Source of the DNA: Planobispora longispora
GTDB lineage: Bacteria; Actinomycetota; Actinomycetes; Streptosporangiales; Streptosporangiaceae
Length of the DNA stretch: 64,000 nucleotides
Assembly: GCF_016863135.1 (NCBI RefSeq)
Contig: NZ_BOOH01000037.1
Span: 117,801 to 181,800, forward strand
Direction: 5' to 3'
Below the pieces are notes generated by a model. It was not told where the DNA came from. It ran no database searches and saw only the letters and a list, made by a program, of their open reading frames with translations. The stretch's first letter is position 1. Each line of letters opens with the position of its first letter. The position numbers and the translations under genes are program-made. Shown piece after piece: positions 1 through 8,978 of this stretch.

Positions 1-512
1 TGCAGGCGGGCCGCGCGCCCGGCCGGGGTCCTGGCCTTCAGCAGCGACAGGATCACCAGGTAACGATCGGTCTTGCCGAGCGCGTCGAAGCGGGCGGCGG
101 CCTCCGGGCGGGCCGCCAGCGCCTCGGCCAGGTCGGGCGGGACGGTGGCGTCGCGCTGGGCGACGTAGGCCGCCTCCCACCGCCCGTCCGCCTGGGCGGC
201 GGCGACCTCCGCCAGCCCGGGCGGGCGCATGCGCCCGGCGGCGGTCAGCGCCTCCACGCGCTCGACGTTCTCCCGCGACCAGGGACTGCCCTTGCGGCGG
301 CGTGAGTACCGCTGCAGGAAGCAGTGCTCGTCGTGGGCCTTGCGCTGGCTGTCGATCCAGCCGTAGCACAGCGCGACGTCCAGCGCCTGCCCGATCGTGA
401 CCGCGGCGACGGGCGACCCCTTCTTGGCGATCTTCAGCCAGACGCCGCCCTCGTCGCCGTGGTGCTCGGCCAGCCACGCCTCCCACCGGGCGGCGTCCGC
501 GAAGTGCATCAT
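1..512 (-). CDS. YdeI/OmpD-associated family protein (runs off left edge)
   Basis: The reading frame begins at an ATG at 512 and stays open to base 1, so the C-terminus lies outside the window. About 170 residues are visible. The pattern W-L-x-x-H-H, then GVWLKIAKKG, CYGWIDSQ and SPWSREN is that of the YdeI/OmpD-associated (bacteriocin-protection-like) family, small cytoplasmic proteins of poorly known biochemical role. The start codon overlaps the stop of the upstream VOC gene (ATGATG), so the two are probably translationally coupled in one leftward operon. Family assignment is fairly secure; function is not. Confidence 0.75.
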   Translation of the reverse strand, partial: MMHFADAARWEAWLAEHHGDEGGVWLKIAKKGSPVAAVTIGQALDVALCYGWIDSQRKAHDEHCFLQRYSRRRKGSPWSRENVERVEALTAAGRMRPPGLAEVAAAQADGRWEAAYVAQRDATVPPDLAEALAARPEAAARFDALGKTDRYLVILSLLKARTPAGRAARL

Positions 513-916
513 CGGTCCAGGATCTCCAGGTAGTGCTGGTTGTACATGACGCCCAGCACGTTGCCGAACGGGTCGATCACCGATGCGGTGACGAAGCCGG
601 GCCCGTGCTCGGTGAGCGGCATGTACGGCGTGGCCCCCATGGCCAGCAGCCGCTCCAGGGCGGCCCGAACGTCGTCGACGTGCCAGTGGAGGACCACGCC
701 CCCGGGGGTGGCCGACGCCCCCTGCGGGGCGTAACGCCGGTCGATGAGGCCGAGTTCGGCCTGGTAGTCGCCGATCCTGAACTCGTAGTAGGCGGCCGGC
801 TGCCCGTCGCCCGGCCGCTCGAAGTACGGCTCGACGCCCAGCAGCTCGGCGTACCACTTCTTGGCCGCCTCCAGGTCGTCGGCCCAGAAGTTGACGGTGG
901 CAGGTCCTCGCAACAT
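509..916 (-). CDS. VOC (glyoxalase/bleomycin resistance) superfamily protein
   Basis: A 135-residue single-domain VOC protein. It starts MLRGPATVNFWADDLEAAKKWY and ends with an FVTASVIDPFGNVLG segment, the usual metal-site strands of the fold. The ATG at 916 was chosen over one 66 bases upstream because GAAGGAG sits 7 bases before it and the upstream codons overlap a perfect inverted repeat. VOC proteins are small metalloenzymes or binding proteins; no substrate can be read here. It is divergent from a WYL-type regulator at 1003, which may control it, and overlaps the YdeI-like gene downstream. Confidence 0.8.
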   Translation of the reverse strand: MLRGPATVNFWADDLEAAKKWYAELLGVEPYFERPGDGQPAAYYEFRIGDYQAELGLIDRRYAPQGASATPGGVVLHWHVDDVRAALERLLAMGATPYMPLTEHGPGFVTASVIDPFGNVLGVMYNQHYLEILDR

Positions 917-954
917 GTGTCGCTCCTTCTCTGTGCTGTCTTCTCCAACATAGA

Positions 955-987
955 AGGCGTTGAGGAACCTGCGTTTCCTCAACGCCT
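955..987. promoter_or_regulatory. 13-bp perfect inverted repeat, candidate WYL-regulator operator
   Basis: The arms AGGCGTTGAGGAA (955-967) and its exact reverse complement (975-987) are separated by 7 bases. The repeat lies in the 86-base gap between the leftward VOC gene (start 916) and the rightward WYL regulator (start 1003). This is where an operator for a divergently transcribed local regulator would be expected. Confidence 0.6.
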
Positions 988-1002
988 GGCAGACTGACGA
1001 AA

Positions 1003-1935
1003 ATGACGGAAACCTCGGTCCGGCTCCTGCGCCTGCTGTCCCTGCTGCAGTCGCGTCCCGACTGGCCCGGCCGCGAGCTGGCCGACCGGCTCGGGGTGAC
1101 CACCAGGACCGTGCGCAACGACATCGAGCGGCTGCGCATCCTCGGCTACCAGATCCACTCCACCACCGGCACGGCCGGCGGCTACCGGCTCGGCGCGGGG
1201 GCGGCCCTGCCCCCGCTGCTGCTGGACGACGAGGAGGCGGTCGCGGTGGCGGTGAGCCTGCACGCGGCGGCCGGCGGGACGGTGACCGGCATCGAGGAGA
1301 CCTCGCTGCGCGCCCTCACCAAGCTCCAGCAGATGCTCCCCTCGCGGTTGCGGCACCGCACCGCCGCCGTGGGGGCGGCCACCGTGTCGGTCGCCGGCCG
1401 CGGCCCCACGGTCGACGCCGAGACGCTCACCGGCATCGCCGCCGCCATCCGCGACCGCGAGCAGCTGCGCTTCGACTACCGGGGGCGCGACGGCGCCGAC
1501 GGCTCCCGCGTGGCGGAGCCTCATCGCCTCGTCTACACCGGCCGCCGCTGGTACCTGCTGGCCTGGGACACCGCCCGTGCCGACTGGCGCACCTTCCGTG
1601 CCGACCGCATCCGCCTGCGCACGCCGAACGGTCCGCGCTTCGTCCCCCGCGACCCTCCGGCCGATGCCGCCACCCATGTCGTGCGCGGCGTCACCTCGAC
1701 GGCCTGGAGGCACCCGGCCCGTGTGCGCCTGCACGCTCCGATGGAACGGCTCACGGAACTCCTGCCGCCCGCCGCGGGCCTCCTGCACGACGACGGGGTG
1801 CTGGAGACGGGCGGCGACTCCCTGAGCGACCTGGCCGCGTTCCTGGGCGCGCTCGGCGTGCCCTTCACGGTCCTGGACCCGCCGGAACTGCGTGAGTTCC
1901 TGCACGACCTGGCCGACCGCTACCGGAACGCGTGA
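1003..1935 (+). CDS. HTH (DeoR-like) plus WYL domain transcriptional regulator
   Basis: A 310-residue regulator. Residues 1-60 hold an HTH_11-type winged helix (RLLRLLSLLQ, then a recognition segment GVTTRTVRNDIERLRILGY). The middle carries the WYL domain, with YTGRRWYLLAWD and a following TFRADRI segment. WYL domains sense small ligands or nucleic acids and many of these proteins control a neighbouring enzyme gene. There is little ribosome-site signal before the ATG at 1003, which lies shortly downstream of the perfect inverted repeat 955-987. Divergent orientation suggests control of the VOC/YdeI pair. Confidence 0.85.
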   Translation: MTETSVRLLRLLSLLQSRPDWPGRELADRLGVTTRTVRNDIERLRILGYQIHSTTGTAGGYRLGAGAALPPLLLDDEEAVAVAVSLHAAAGGTVTGIEETSLRALTKLQQMLPSRLRHRTAAVGAATVSVAGRGPTVDAETLTGIAAAIRDREQLRFDYRGRDGADGSRVAEPHRLVYTGRRWYLLAWDTARADWRTFRADRIRLRTPNGPRFVPRDPPADAATHVVRGVTSTAWRHPARVRLHAPMERLTELLPPAAGLLHDDGVLETGGDSLSDLAAFLGALGVPFTVLDPPELREFLHDLADRYRNA

Positions 1936-1957
1936 GCGCGCGGCCGGGCCGCACGCT

Positions 1958-2863
1958 CTACACCGCCGCGGGGGACGCCGGCCGGCCCGAGCCCAGCCCG
2001 TGCCGCCGCCCCCAGGCGGTGATCGCCGCGGCGATGGCCTCGGGCCGGTCCTCCGGCGCGTGGTGCCCGGCCGGGCCGCAGTGCTCGATCTCCAGGGCGG
2101 CGATGTTGGCCGCGCACCAGTCGGCCGTCTCCTGCCCGATGAGCAGGGTGGGCGAGGAGTCGAAGGTGAGCAGCAGCTTGGGGACACCGGCGCTGCCCGC
2201 CAGCCACGCGCCGTACCGCTCGACCCGCCCGGTCACGTCGGCGGGCTCGCCGTCGAGCGGCAGCGAGCGTGCCCACTCCAGCAGCGGGCGGCGGCTCTCA
2301 CGGGTGGGGTAGGGCGCCAGGTACGGTTCCATCTCCTCCGCGCTCAGGGGCGTCAGCACCCCTCCGGTGAAGGCCGTGCGCACCAGGAAGTCCTGGTCGA
2401 GGACCAGTGACTCGCCCTGCGGGCCCCGGATGGCCTCGGCCCGGGCGCGCGGGGCCTCGCCCAGGTCGTCCCAGGACATCGGCCGGACGAAGGTCTCCAG
2501 GAAGGCCACCCCGCGGACGCGGCCGGGATGGCGGGCCGCCCAGTCGAAGGCCAGCGCCCCGCCCCAGTCGTGGCCGACGAGCACCGCCTCCTCCAGCCCC
2601 AGCCGGTCGAACCAGGCGTCGAGGTAGCGGGCGTGGTCGGCGAAGCGGTACGGCACCGCGGGTTTGCCCGAGCGGCCCATCCCGATGAGGTCGGGGGCGA
2701 GCAGGCGTGCGGGCCCGCCGATCCCGGGCAGCACCTTCCGCCACAGGCGGGAGGAGGCGGGGTTGCCGTGCAGGAAGACGAAGGGGAGGCCGCTGCCCGT
2801 CCCCTCGGGGTCCCCCGTCTCCTCGTAGTACATCGCCGAGTCGAGCACGTCGATCGAGGGCAT
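1958..2863 (-). CDS. Haloalkane dehalogenase-like alpha/beta hydrolase
   Basis: A 301-residue alpha/beta hydrolase. HGNPASSRLWR forms the oxyanion-hole loop (N after HG). The nucleophile elbow is GHDWGG with aspartate in place of serine, the mark of haloalkane dehalogenases, and the catalytic histidine is in GHHAPEDRP. Such enzymes hydrolyse carbon-halogen bonds in the cytoplasm; related epoxide hydrolases also use Asp, so dehalogenation is likely but not proven. GGGAGG lies upstream of the ATG at 2863. It is divergent from a MarR regulator at 2958, with a palindrome between them. Confidence 0.8.
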   Translation of the reverse strand: MPSIDVLDSAMYYEETGDPEGTGSGLPFVFLHGNPASSRLWRKVLPGIGGPARLLAPDLIGMGRSGKPAVPYRFADHARYLDAWFDRLGLEEAVLVGHDWGGALAFDWAARHPGRVRGVAFLETFVRPMSWDDLGEAPRARAEAIRGPQGESLVLDQDFLVRTAFTGGVLTPLSAEEMEPYLAPYPTRESRRPLLEWARSLPLDGEPADVTGRVERYGAWLAGSAGVPKLLLTFDSSPTLLIGQETADWCAANIAALEIEHCGPAGHHAPEDRPEAIAAAITAWGRRHGLGSGRPASPAAV

Positions 2864-2885
2864 GGACGCCTCCCAGTTAGTTAGT

Positions 2886-2899
2886 CAAACGAACGTTTG
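2886..2899. promoter_or_regulatory. Palindrome between dehalogenase and MarR genes
   Basis: CAAACG-AA-CGTTTG is a perfect 6-2-6 palindrome in the 94-base divergent promoter region. A nearby TTAGTTAGTC and a GACTAAC at 2929-2935 form an outer, looser inverted repeat. MarR dimers usually bind such sites to repress their own gene and a divergent partner. Confidence 0.5.
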
Positions 2900-2957
2900 T
2901 CGCACGAACGAATCTATATCGTTAGGGCGACTAACACAAGAAGGTAGGATCGCCGCC

Positions 2958-3452
2958 ATGAGCAGCAGCGCCTCCGACATGACAGGCCCCGGGGACGGGG
3001 AGGCCACCCCGGCACGATTGCGCAACCGGCCGACCCGCCTCCTGGCCCTGGTCGCCCTGCACTCCGACCGCCTGGTGACGGAAGGACTGGCCGGCCTGGA
3101 GGCGCGCCGGTGGCATTACGCCGCGCTCGCCTCGCTGCAGGAGTTCGGCCCGGCGAGCCAGACGGAGCTGAGCCGCCGCACCCGCATCCACCGCAGCGAC
3201 CTGGTCGCCGTCATCAACGAGCTGGCCGAGCGCGGCTTCGTGGAGCGCGCGCCGGATCCCGCCGACCGCCGCCGCAACGTCATCACCATGACCCCGCAGG
3301 GCCGCGGTCACCTGCACCGGCTCGACGACCTGCTCGCCACCATCGAGGACGACGTGCTCGCCCCGCTGGCCCCGGCCGAACGTCTCCAGTTCACCGAGCT
3401 CCTCACCCGCCTGCTGGACCACCACGGCAGGTCCTGCTTCCGGGACGCCTGA
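2958..3452 (+). CDS. MarR family transcriptional regulator
   Basis: A 164-residue MarR protein. The winged helix runs from roughly residue 50 to 110, with a recognition helix around RIHRSDLVAVINELAERGFVER and the wing PDPADRRRNVITMTPQG. The ATG at 2958 was preferred over an upstream start at 2862 because the upstream codons cover the palindromic promoter. MarR proteins are dimeric, ligand-responsive repressors. The divergent haloalkane dehalogenase-like gene is the obvious target. Confidence 0.85.
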   Translation: MSSSASDMTGPGDGEATPARLRNRPTRLLALVALHSDRLVTEGLAGLEARRWHYAALASLQEFGPASQTELSRRTRIHRSDLVAVINELAERGFVERAPDPADRRRNVITMTPQGRGHLHRLDDLLATIEDDVLAPLAPAERLQFTELLTRLLDHHGRSCFRDA

Positions 3453-3571
3453 ACGGCCCAGGGACCGCGGCCGACGCGCGGCGACGACCGGGTCACATCT
3501 CCGGGCCACGCCTTCGAATCACGTCCTCGGGTCATGTCCGGGGCAGGGGCCGGACGCGGGCCGTCAGGAGA

Positions 3572-4933
3572 TCAGACGGCCCGCGTCACCGCGTCCGCCG
3601 CGGCCTCCCCGGACCGCACCGCGCCGTCGATGTAGCCGTACCAGCGCGAGGAGACCTCCGATCCCGCCCAGTGGACGCGGCCCGCCGGGACACGCATCGC
3701 CGCACCGAGGCGGGTCCACGCACCCGGCGGGAACACCGCCGCGTAGGCGCCGCGGGTGAACGCCTCCTCGTTCCAGTTCCGCTCGGCGAAGCTCACCGGC
3801 GTGGCGGCCCGCGGACCGAACAGGCGGCCGAGGGCGCCGAGGAGGACCGTCCGGCGCTCCTCGGCCGGGCGGGCGGCGAGCTCCCGGGCGGGCGCGCCGT
3901 TGACGAAGGCGATCAGCACCCCGCGGCGGCCGGACGGAGGGCCGCTGTCTGCGGTCATGGTGATCGGGCCGCGCAGGCTGAGGGACACGCCGCTCAGGCC
4001 GGCCCGCCGCCAGAACGGTTCGGGATAGCCGACGACGTATTTGATCACGCTGCCCATGGGGAGCCGTTGCAGCAGGTTGTCACGCGCCGCCGGCAGCGGC
4101 GGCCGGTAGGTGACCCGGGCCGCGAGCGCGGGGGGAACCGCCACCACCGCATGCCGCGCCCGCCATGCGGTCCCGTCCTCGGCGGTGACCGTGACACCGG
4201 AGTCGTCCTGCTCGATCCGGCGGACCGGCGTGTTCAGCCGGATCGCGCCCTCCAGCCGTTCGGCGATCCTGACGGCCAGGCCGTACGCCCCGCCGGCCAG
4301 CCGGTCCTGCTGCGCGCCTCCTTCGAAGTCGGTCACCGCCGCCAGGCCGCCGGCGGCCTTCACGTAGAACAGCGCGTGCAGCAGCGACAGCTCGCTCGGC
4401 TCGCAGGCCCAGATCGCCCGGCAGGCCAGGACGAGGAACCGGCGCCCGTCGCGGGTCCTGACCGTGCGGTCGATCCAGGACCGCATGGTCTGCCCGTCGA
4501 GCGCGGCCGCGTCCGGGCTGCGCCAGGGGGCGTCGGCGTCGACGGCGCGGGCGAGCCGGTCGAGGCGGAACCGGGCCTGCGCCACGTCCGCCAGAGCCGC
4601 CGGCCCGAGCCTGGGCACCGTGCCGCGAAACCGGCGCAGCCGCCCGGTCGCGGTCTCCAGCACACTCGCGCCCCCGGTGTGCGTCGGGACGGTGCCCACG
4701 CCGAACTCGGCCGCCAGCGCGTACACGCGGTCCTGGCCCGGTCCGATGAACTGGCCGCCGAGATCGACGATCTCGCCGTCGGCCTCGATGCCGGCCGTGC
4801 GGCCGCCGACCCGGTCGCGGGCCTCGAGGAGAAGGACTGCGGCCCCGTGATGACGGAGGCGGTTGGCGCACGAGAGGCCGGCCATGCCGGCGCCGACCAC
4901 GATGACGTCGACGTCGGGGCGTTGGTGGGACAT
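3572..4933 (-). CDS. Flavin monoamine oxidase family FAD oxidoreductase
   Basis: A 453-residue amine oxidase. The N-terminal Rossmann motif is VIVVGAGMAGLSCANRL, followed by RDRVGGRTAG and the GGQFIGPGQDRVYAL segment typical of bacterial flavin monoamine oxidases. The C-terminal FAD-contact region is VHWAGSEVSSRWYGYIDGAV. These enzymes oxidise amines to imines with reduction of oxygen. The ATG at 4933 was chosen because AGGAG sits 8 bases before it. It is a distant paralogue of the gene at 38574. No operon partner is evident. Confidence 0.85.
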   Translation of the reverse strand: MSHQRPDVDVIVVGAGMAGLSCANRLRHHGAAVLLLEARDRVGGRTAGIEADGEIVDLGGQFIGPGQDRVYALAAEFGVGTVPTHTGGASVLETATGRLRRFRGTVPRLGPAALADVAQARFRLDRLARAVDADAPWRSPDAAALDGQTMRSWIDRTVRTRDGRRFLVLACRAIWACEPSELSLLHALFYVKAAGGLAAVTDFEGGAQQDRLAGGAYGLAVRIAERLEGAIRLNTPVRRIEQDDSGVTVTAEDGTAWRARHAVVAVPPALAARVTYRPPLPAARDNLLQRLPMGSVIKYVVGYPEPFWRRAGLSGVSLSLRGPITMTADSGPPSGRRGVLIAFVNGAPARELAARPAEERRTVLLGALGRLFGPRAATPVSFAERNWNEEAFTRGAYAAVFPPGAWTRLGAAMRVPAGRVHWAGSEVSSRWYGYIDGAVRSGEAAADAVTRAV

Positions 4934-5223
4934 GTGGTCTCCTGGGGGTGTCGGTCGTCTTCGCGACATGCGCGAACACGCCAGCGCACCCACCTGCCAC
5001 CACGGCGCTGACTTCTCGGGTTCACTTGTGTGCGCAGATCATTTCCGGCGCTCGGCCGGGGTGTCAACCGTACGGGCCCGATCCACGCGTCCGTCGCATC
5101 AGACGCCCCTCCCCCGCGGCCGTCCCGTCGCCGGCCGAGCCGGCGGTGCGGTGAAGCCCGGCCGCGGACGGCAGGCACCCCGGGCGGCGAACTCCTGGAT
5201 CGCGTCGGCGGCCGAGCCGCCGA

Positions 5224-6453
5224 TCACGCACCCGCCTCCCGGGCGTCGCCGCTCCCCCCCGCCCGCGGCCGGCGTCGCGGCGGTTCGGCGGCTCGCAGCT
5301 CCGCCGCGACCGCCCGCTCACGGAGCCCGGCGGACTCCTGGCGGAGCGTCTCGAGCTGATCGCGCAGATCGGCCATGCGGGCGCGCTCCAGAGCCAGATC
5401 CATCCTCGCCTGGTCCCGTTCCGCCTGCGCCTGGTCCAGCTGTTCCTGGAAGCGCCCGGCGCGTTGCTCGGCCTCCCGGACCTGCCGCGCCGCCCGTTCC
5501 TGCTCGGCCTCGACGCGCGCGGCCGCCGCCTGCTCGGCCTCGGCGGCGTGGCTGCCGGCGCGCGCGGCCGCCGCGCGGGCCTGGGCGGCCTCCGCCACCG
5601 CCCGGTCACGCGCCTGGGCGTCGGCCTCGGCGCGGGCCACGGCCCTGTCCCGCTCGGCGGCCGCGGCCTCGGCCCGTGCGGCCGCCGCCGCGGCCGCCTG
5701 CTCGGCCTTGGCCTTGCCCTTGCGGGCCAGGTCCGCCTCGTGCCGTGCGGTGTCCCGCTCGGCCCGGGCCCGCTCCGCGTCTTCCCTGTCCTGTACGGCC
5801 TGCGCCTGCGCCTGCCGCGCCTGCGCCTGGGCGGCCTCCACCCGCTCGGCCAGTTCCCGCACCGCCGCATCGCGTGCCGCCTCGGCCTGATCGGCCCGGT
5901 GCCGGGCCTCGGCCTCGGCGTTCCTGGCCTGCCGCTCGGTGCTGGCCGCCTCCCGGAGCGCCGCCAGGGCCTGCTCGCGCGCGGTCTCGGCGTCGGCCAG
6001 CGCGGTGTCGCGCTCGGCGTCGGCCTCCTGGACCTGCCGCGCCATCGCGTCGCGCTCCCTGCGGGCGTGCTCGGTGGCCTCGCGTGCCAGCCGTACCTGC
6101 TCGAAGGCCTGCTCCCGCTCGGTGCGCGCGATCGCCACCCGGGTGTGGGCCTCGGCCTGCACCGCGCTCAGCTTCGCCTCCACCCCGGCGGGACTCAGCT
6201 CGTCGGCCAGCACCTGCGCCAGCGGGGCGATGGCCGCGGCCATCCCCTTCTCCATGCGCTCGTAGAGATCCTCCGCCCGGGCCAGGGCCCCCTCCAGCCC
6301 CGGTGTCGCCCGCCGGAGCTCGCGCTCCCGTTTCGCCGCGGCCTGGCAGTCGCCCTGAGGACAGTAGGCCCGCGGCCGTCCCCGCCCGGGCCGCTGCTCG
6401 ATCGGCGTCCCGCAGTGCTTGCAGGGCGTCACCACACCCGCTGCTTCTCCCAC
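5224..6453 (-). CDS. Zinc-finger plus long coiled-coil protein
   Basis: A 409-residue protein that I cannot assign to a named function. A possible zinc site lies at residues 11-36 (CKHC, then YCPQGDC). From about residue 50 to 390 it is almost uninterrupted alanine/glutamate/arginine-rich helix predicted to form a coiled coil. The layout is shared with the divergent protein at 7166 (Cys pair, GRPxxYC, then coiled coil). KfrA-like plasmid proteins have a comparable DNA-binding head and coiled-coil tail, so a DNA-structuring role is possible but inferred. Confidence 0.7.
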   Translation of the reverse strand: MGEAAGVVTPCKHCGTPIEQRPGRGRPRAYCPQGDCQAAAKRERELRRATPGLEGALARAEDLYERMEKGMAAAIAPLAQVLADELSPAGVEAKLSAVQAEAHTRVAIARTEREQAFEQVRLAREATEHARRERDAMARQVQEADAERDTALADAETAREQALAALREAASTERQARNAEAEARHRADQAEAARDAAVRELAERVEAAQAQARQAQAQAVQDREDAERARAERDTARHEADLARKGKAKAEQAAAAAAARAEAAAAERDRAVARAEADAQARDRAVAEAAQARAAAARAGSHAAEAEQAAAARVEAEQERAARQVREAEQRAGRFQEQLDQAQAERDQARMDLALERARMADLRDQLETLRQESAGLRERAVAAELRAAEPPRRRPRAGGSGDAREAGA

Positions 6454-7165
6454 AGGAGCAGCCTAGCATTTCTATTTTCCAGAAATTCTAATTCAAAAAA
6501 AGAGATCCGTTGCGGCCTCCCAGCTGTGAAGCAACTACCGAGAATGACAATTCCCGCAAGTTGAGAGTCGGTCGAGGTTTCGCAACAGGCCGCCCATCTA
6601 GATGCGAATGGTCATTTCGTTGACCTGGAGTTTCGTCACTGCTGTCAGTGACTTGGTCATGACATGTCAGTCGTGACCTCGTAGCGTCTGAGCCGACTAC
6701 GGGGAGCGCAGGTACGGAGGCTCTTGCCTTCGGCCCGGGACGGCCTACCGCAGGGGTGTCCCTGCCGCGTCAGGATACCGAGCCGGCCTTGAGCCCGACC
6801 AAGTCACGAGCACCTCATGGCCGATGGTGCCGCTCCTGCCCCCAGCAGCAAGCCCCTGACCTGGGGAGTCGATTCAACTCAGCCAGGCGGGTGAGGGCGT
6901 GGCCAGCAGCGAGACTTCCGGTTGGAGCATCGCATCTTGGTCGACCGCTGTCTTCCCGAGGGCCTCATCTCACCCCAACCCGGCCTTCTGTACCTATGCT
7001 GACCAGCTCCATCAGGTTGAAAAGTCTCACTGAGCTGGTGTGAGAGAGGCTAAGGATCAAGGTTGGCGGAATTATGTGGTATGGGATTTGCAACCCAGTT
7101 TAGTGTTTCGAGTAAAGCTATATATTTCCGCGTATCGCTTTATCGGCCGTGCTGGTTTGAGGGGC
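6454..7165. other. 712-base divergent intergenic region
   Basis: No convincing gene is seen. The stretch next to 6454 is unusually A/T-rich for this window (around 6470-6510). A short palindrome TGACATGTCA lies at 6660-6669 inside a cluster of GTCA/TGAC words. It separates two paralogous coiled-coil genes and probably holds both promoters. Confidence 0.5.
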
Positions 7166-8299
7166 ATGCCTGAAGATCGCGACGATGCCTCCGTCGATGG
7201 CACCCCCGCCGCTGCAGCGGACGAGCCGATCGGGACCTGCCAGCTACAGGGCTGCGACAACCCGCTGCCCGCACCGCGCCGCGACGAGAACGGCCGACGG
7301 ATCGGCGGCCGCCCGGCCAAATACTGCAGCCCCGCCCACAAAGACGCCGCCGCCCGCACCCGCCGAGAACAGCAAGACGCGGCCGTGGCCGAGCCCTTGG
7401 CCGCCGCCCGCACCCTGGCCGAGACCGTGTTACCGGCCGCCGACCGGCTCACCGGCGTGCTGGCCGAACTGACCACCCGCCTGCAGGCCGCCGAGACCGG
7501 TGCCCTGGCCCGTATCCAGGCCGCCGACGCCGAGGCCATAGCCGCCCGCCGCGAGGCAGATGAGGCCGAGACCCGCGCCGACAACGCCGAACAGCGCCGC
7601 CGCGAGGCGCTGGCCGCCGTCCGCGACGCCGAGGCGTCCCGCGCGGAAAGCGAGCGCCAGATGGCACGCGTTCGGGCTGAGACCGAGGCCGTCCGCCAGC
7701 AGGCGTGGGAAGAAGTCGCCCGCCACGAGCGGGCCCGCGGTCAAGCCGAAGCCGCTCGCGACGCGGCGCAAGCCGCCCAGGGAGTACTGGAGGATCGGCT
7801 GCGGACCCTCCAGGAGGAACTGCAGACGTCACGCGCCGCCCACCAGCAAAGAAGCGAACAGCTCGAAGCAGCTGACCGTGCTCTGGCCCGGGTGCGGGAC
7901 GACAACGCAGATCTACGCGAGCAACTGGCCATGCTCAACGAACGTCTGCAGGCCACCGAAGCCGCCTACGCTCAAGCCCGCACCGACACGGACGCCGCGC
8001 GGGCCGCAGCGGAAGCGGCTCGGCAGGAGAGCGCCCAGGTACGAACCGTACTGGAACAGCGTGACCAGAATCTCGCCCAGGCGCACCAAAAGATCACCGA
8101 TGCGCAGATCCGTGCCGCCGAAGCCGACGTCGTCCGGCACGCCGCCCAGATTCGCGCCGATGAACTACGCACCGCCCTGACGGCCGCCGAAGCGCGCAGC
8201 ACCCGCCTGGAAGAGCTGCTCAGCGCATTGACCGCGCCACCAAGCGACTATGCCCGCCCCCACTCCAGCGCAGAGTCCCAGCAGGCCAGCGAACGGTAG
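7166..8299 (+). CDS. Zinc-finger plus long coiled-coil protein, paralogue of 5224-6453
   Basis: A 377-residue protein. A likely metal site is formed by C25, C30, C54 and H58 (GTCQLQGC and GRPAKYCSPAH). From about residue 65 to 360 it is a continuous Ala/Glu/Arg/Gln-rich coiled coil. The ATG at 7166 follows GAGGGG; an upstream in-frame start at 7040 would add 42 residues of non-coding appearance. It is divergent from the similar protein ending at 5224. Function unknown; a chromatin- or plasmid-associated role is only a guess. Confidence 0.65.
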   Translation: MPEDRDDASVDGTPAAAADEPIGTCQLQGCDNPLPAPRRDENGRRIGGRPAKYCSPAHKDAAARTRREQQDAAVAEPLAAARTLAETVLPAADRLTGVLAELTTRLQAAETGALARIQAADAEAIAARREADEAETRADNAEQRRREALAAVRDAEASRAESERQMARVRAETEAVRQQAWEEVARHERARGQAEAARDAAQAAQGVLEDRLRTLQEELQTSRAAHQQRSEQLEAADRALARVRDDNADLREQLAMLNERLQATEAAYAQARTDTDAARAAAEAARQESAQVRTVLEQRDQNLAQAHQKITDAQIRAAEADVVRHAAQIRADELRTALTAAEARSTRLEELLSALTAPPSDYARPHSSAESQQASER

Positions 8300-8978
8300 C
8301 TGGGGAAGCTGCACCGCGACGCGGCACCAGGCCCACTGCCGCGCCTTCGTCTCCGATGCTCGGCCTGCTTTTACGGTCAGCACGGCTGGCGCGCCGTCAT
8401 GCCGACCCGCTCGACACGTACCTTGATGCTCTTGAGCGTCTTGCGCTCCAGGGCAGAGGGGCCGGGGCCGGCGATGAGTGCCCAAACTCCCCCGGCGGTC
8501 ATGGCCGTCACGCTCGGCGTGATCGCTGCGAGTGTCCTCCTCACCGTCGGGAAGATGTCCGGGCCCGAGTCGGGCGAGCCCGCCAGCATCAAACTCGACG
8601 ACCTCAACATCATCTGCGCTGTCCTCGGCTGCGGCGGCGAGGAGCTTCTCATCCCCGAACCCGACAAGGTTGGTTACGTAGGCGAGTAGCGACAGCGTCT
8701 GTCGGTCAGTTGTGACAGCGATCGTTTCGGTCGCTGAGAAGTAGAAGCGCCCTTGGGCTTGTGGTGAGACGATGAATGTGCCCCGCAAGATGGGAGGCGC
8801 TGGTGCAGCCGAAGTCCAAGGTCGAGTTGTTCGCGGGATTCGACCGCACTGATGAACCGCATCGCCGACCTCCAGGGCGGCGCGCCTCTACGAGCTCGCC
8901 GCCCTCCCGGCGGGCCGCCCGCACCTAGCTCGGGCCCGCCGGATGCTCGAGAAGTGCCGCGTGAGTCCGTAGCCCGTC
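8300..8978. other. Gap between coiled-coil gene and DinB gene
   Basis: Apart from a possible small membrane ORF (8474-8689), nothing is well supported. At 8803-8830 one frame reads VQPKSKVELFAG, reminiscent of the first residues of some actinobacterial transposases, but it does not continue convincingly. Confidence 0.3.
8474..8689 (+). CDS. Possible small membrane protein, hypothetical
   Basis: A 71-residue frame with one hydrophobic segment (VMAVTLGVIAASVLLTVG, about residues 9-26) followed by a polar tail with CAVLGCGGEELL. There is no strong ribosome site, although an upstream ATG at 8399 would extend it. It could be a small integral membrane protein or chance. I do not recognise a family. 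Confidence 0.3.
   Translation: MSAQTPPAVMAVTLGVIAASVLLTVGKMSGPESGEPASIKLDDLNIICAVLGCGGEELLIPEPDKVGYVGE

Noticed and set aside
3110..5011. A 633-codon plus-strand frame across the MarR 3-prime end and the amine oxidase
   Set aside because: It is a shadow of the amine oxidase on the other strand; its composition is Arg/Pro/Gly low-complexity.
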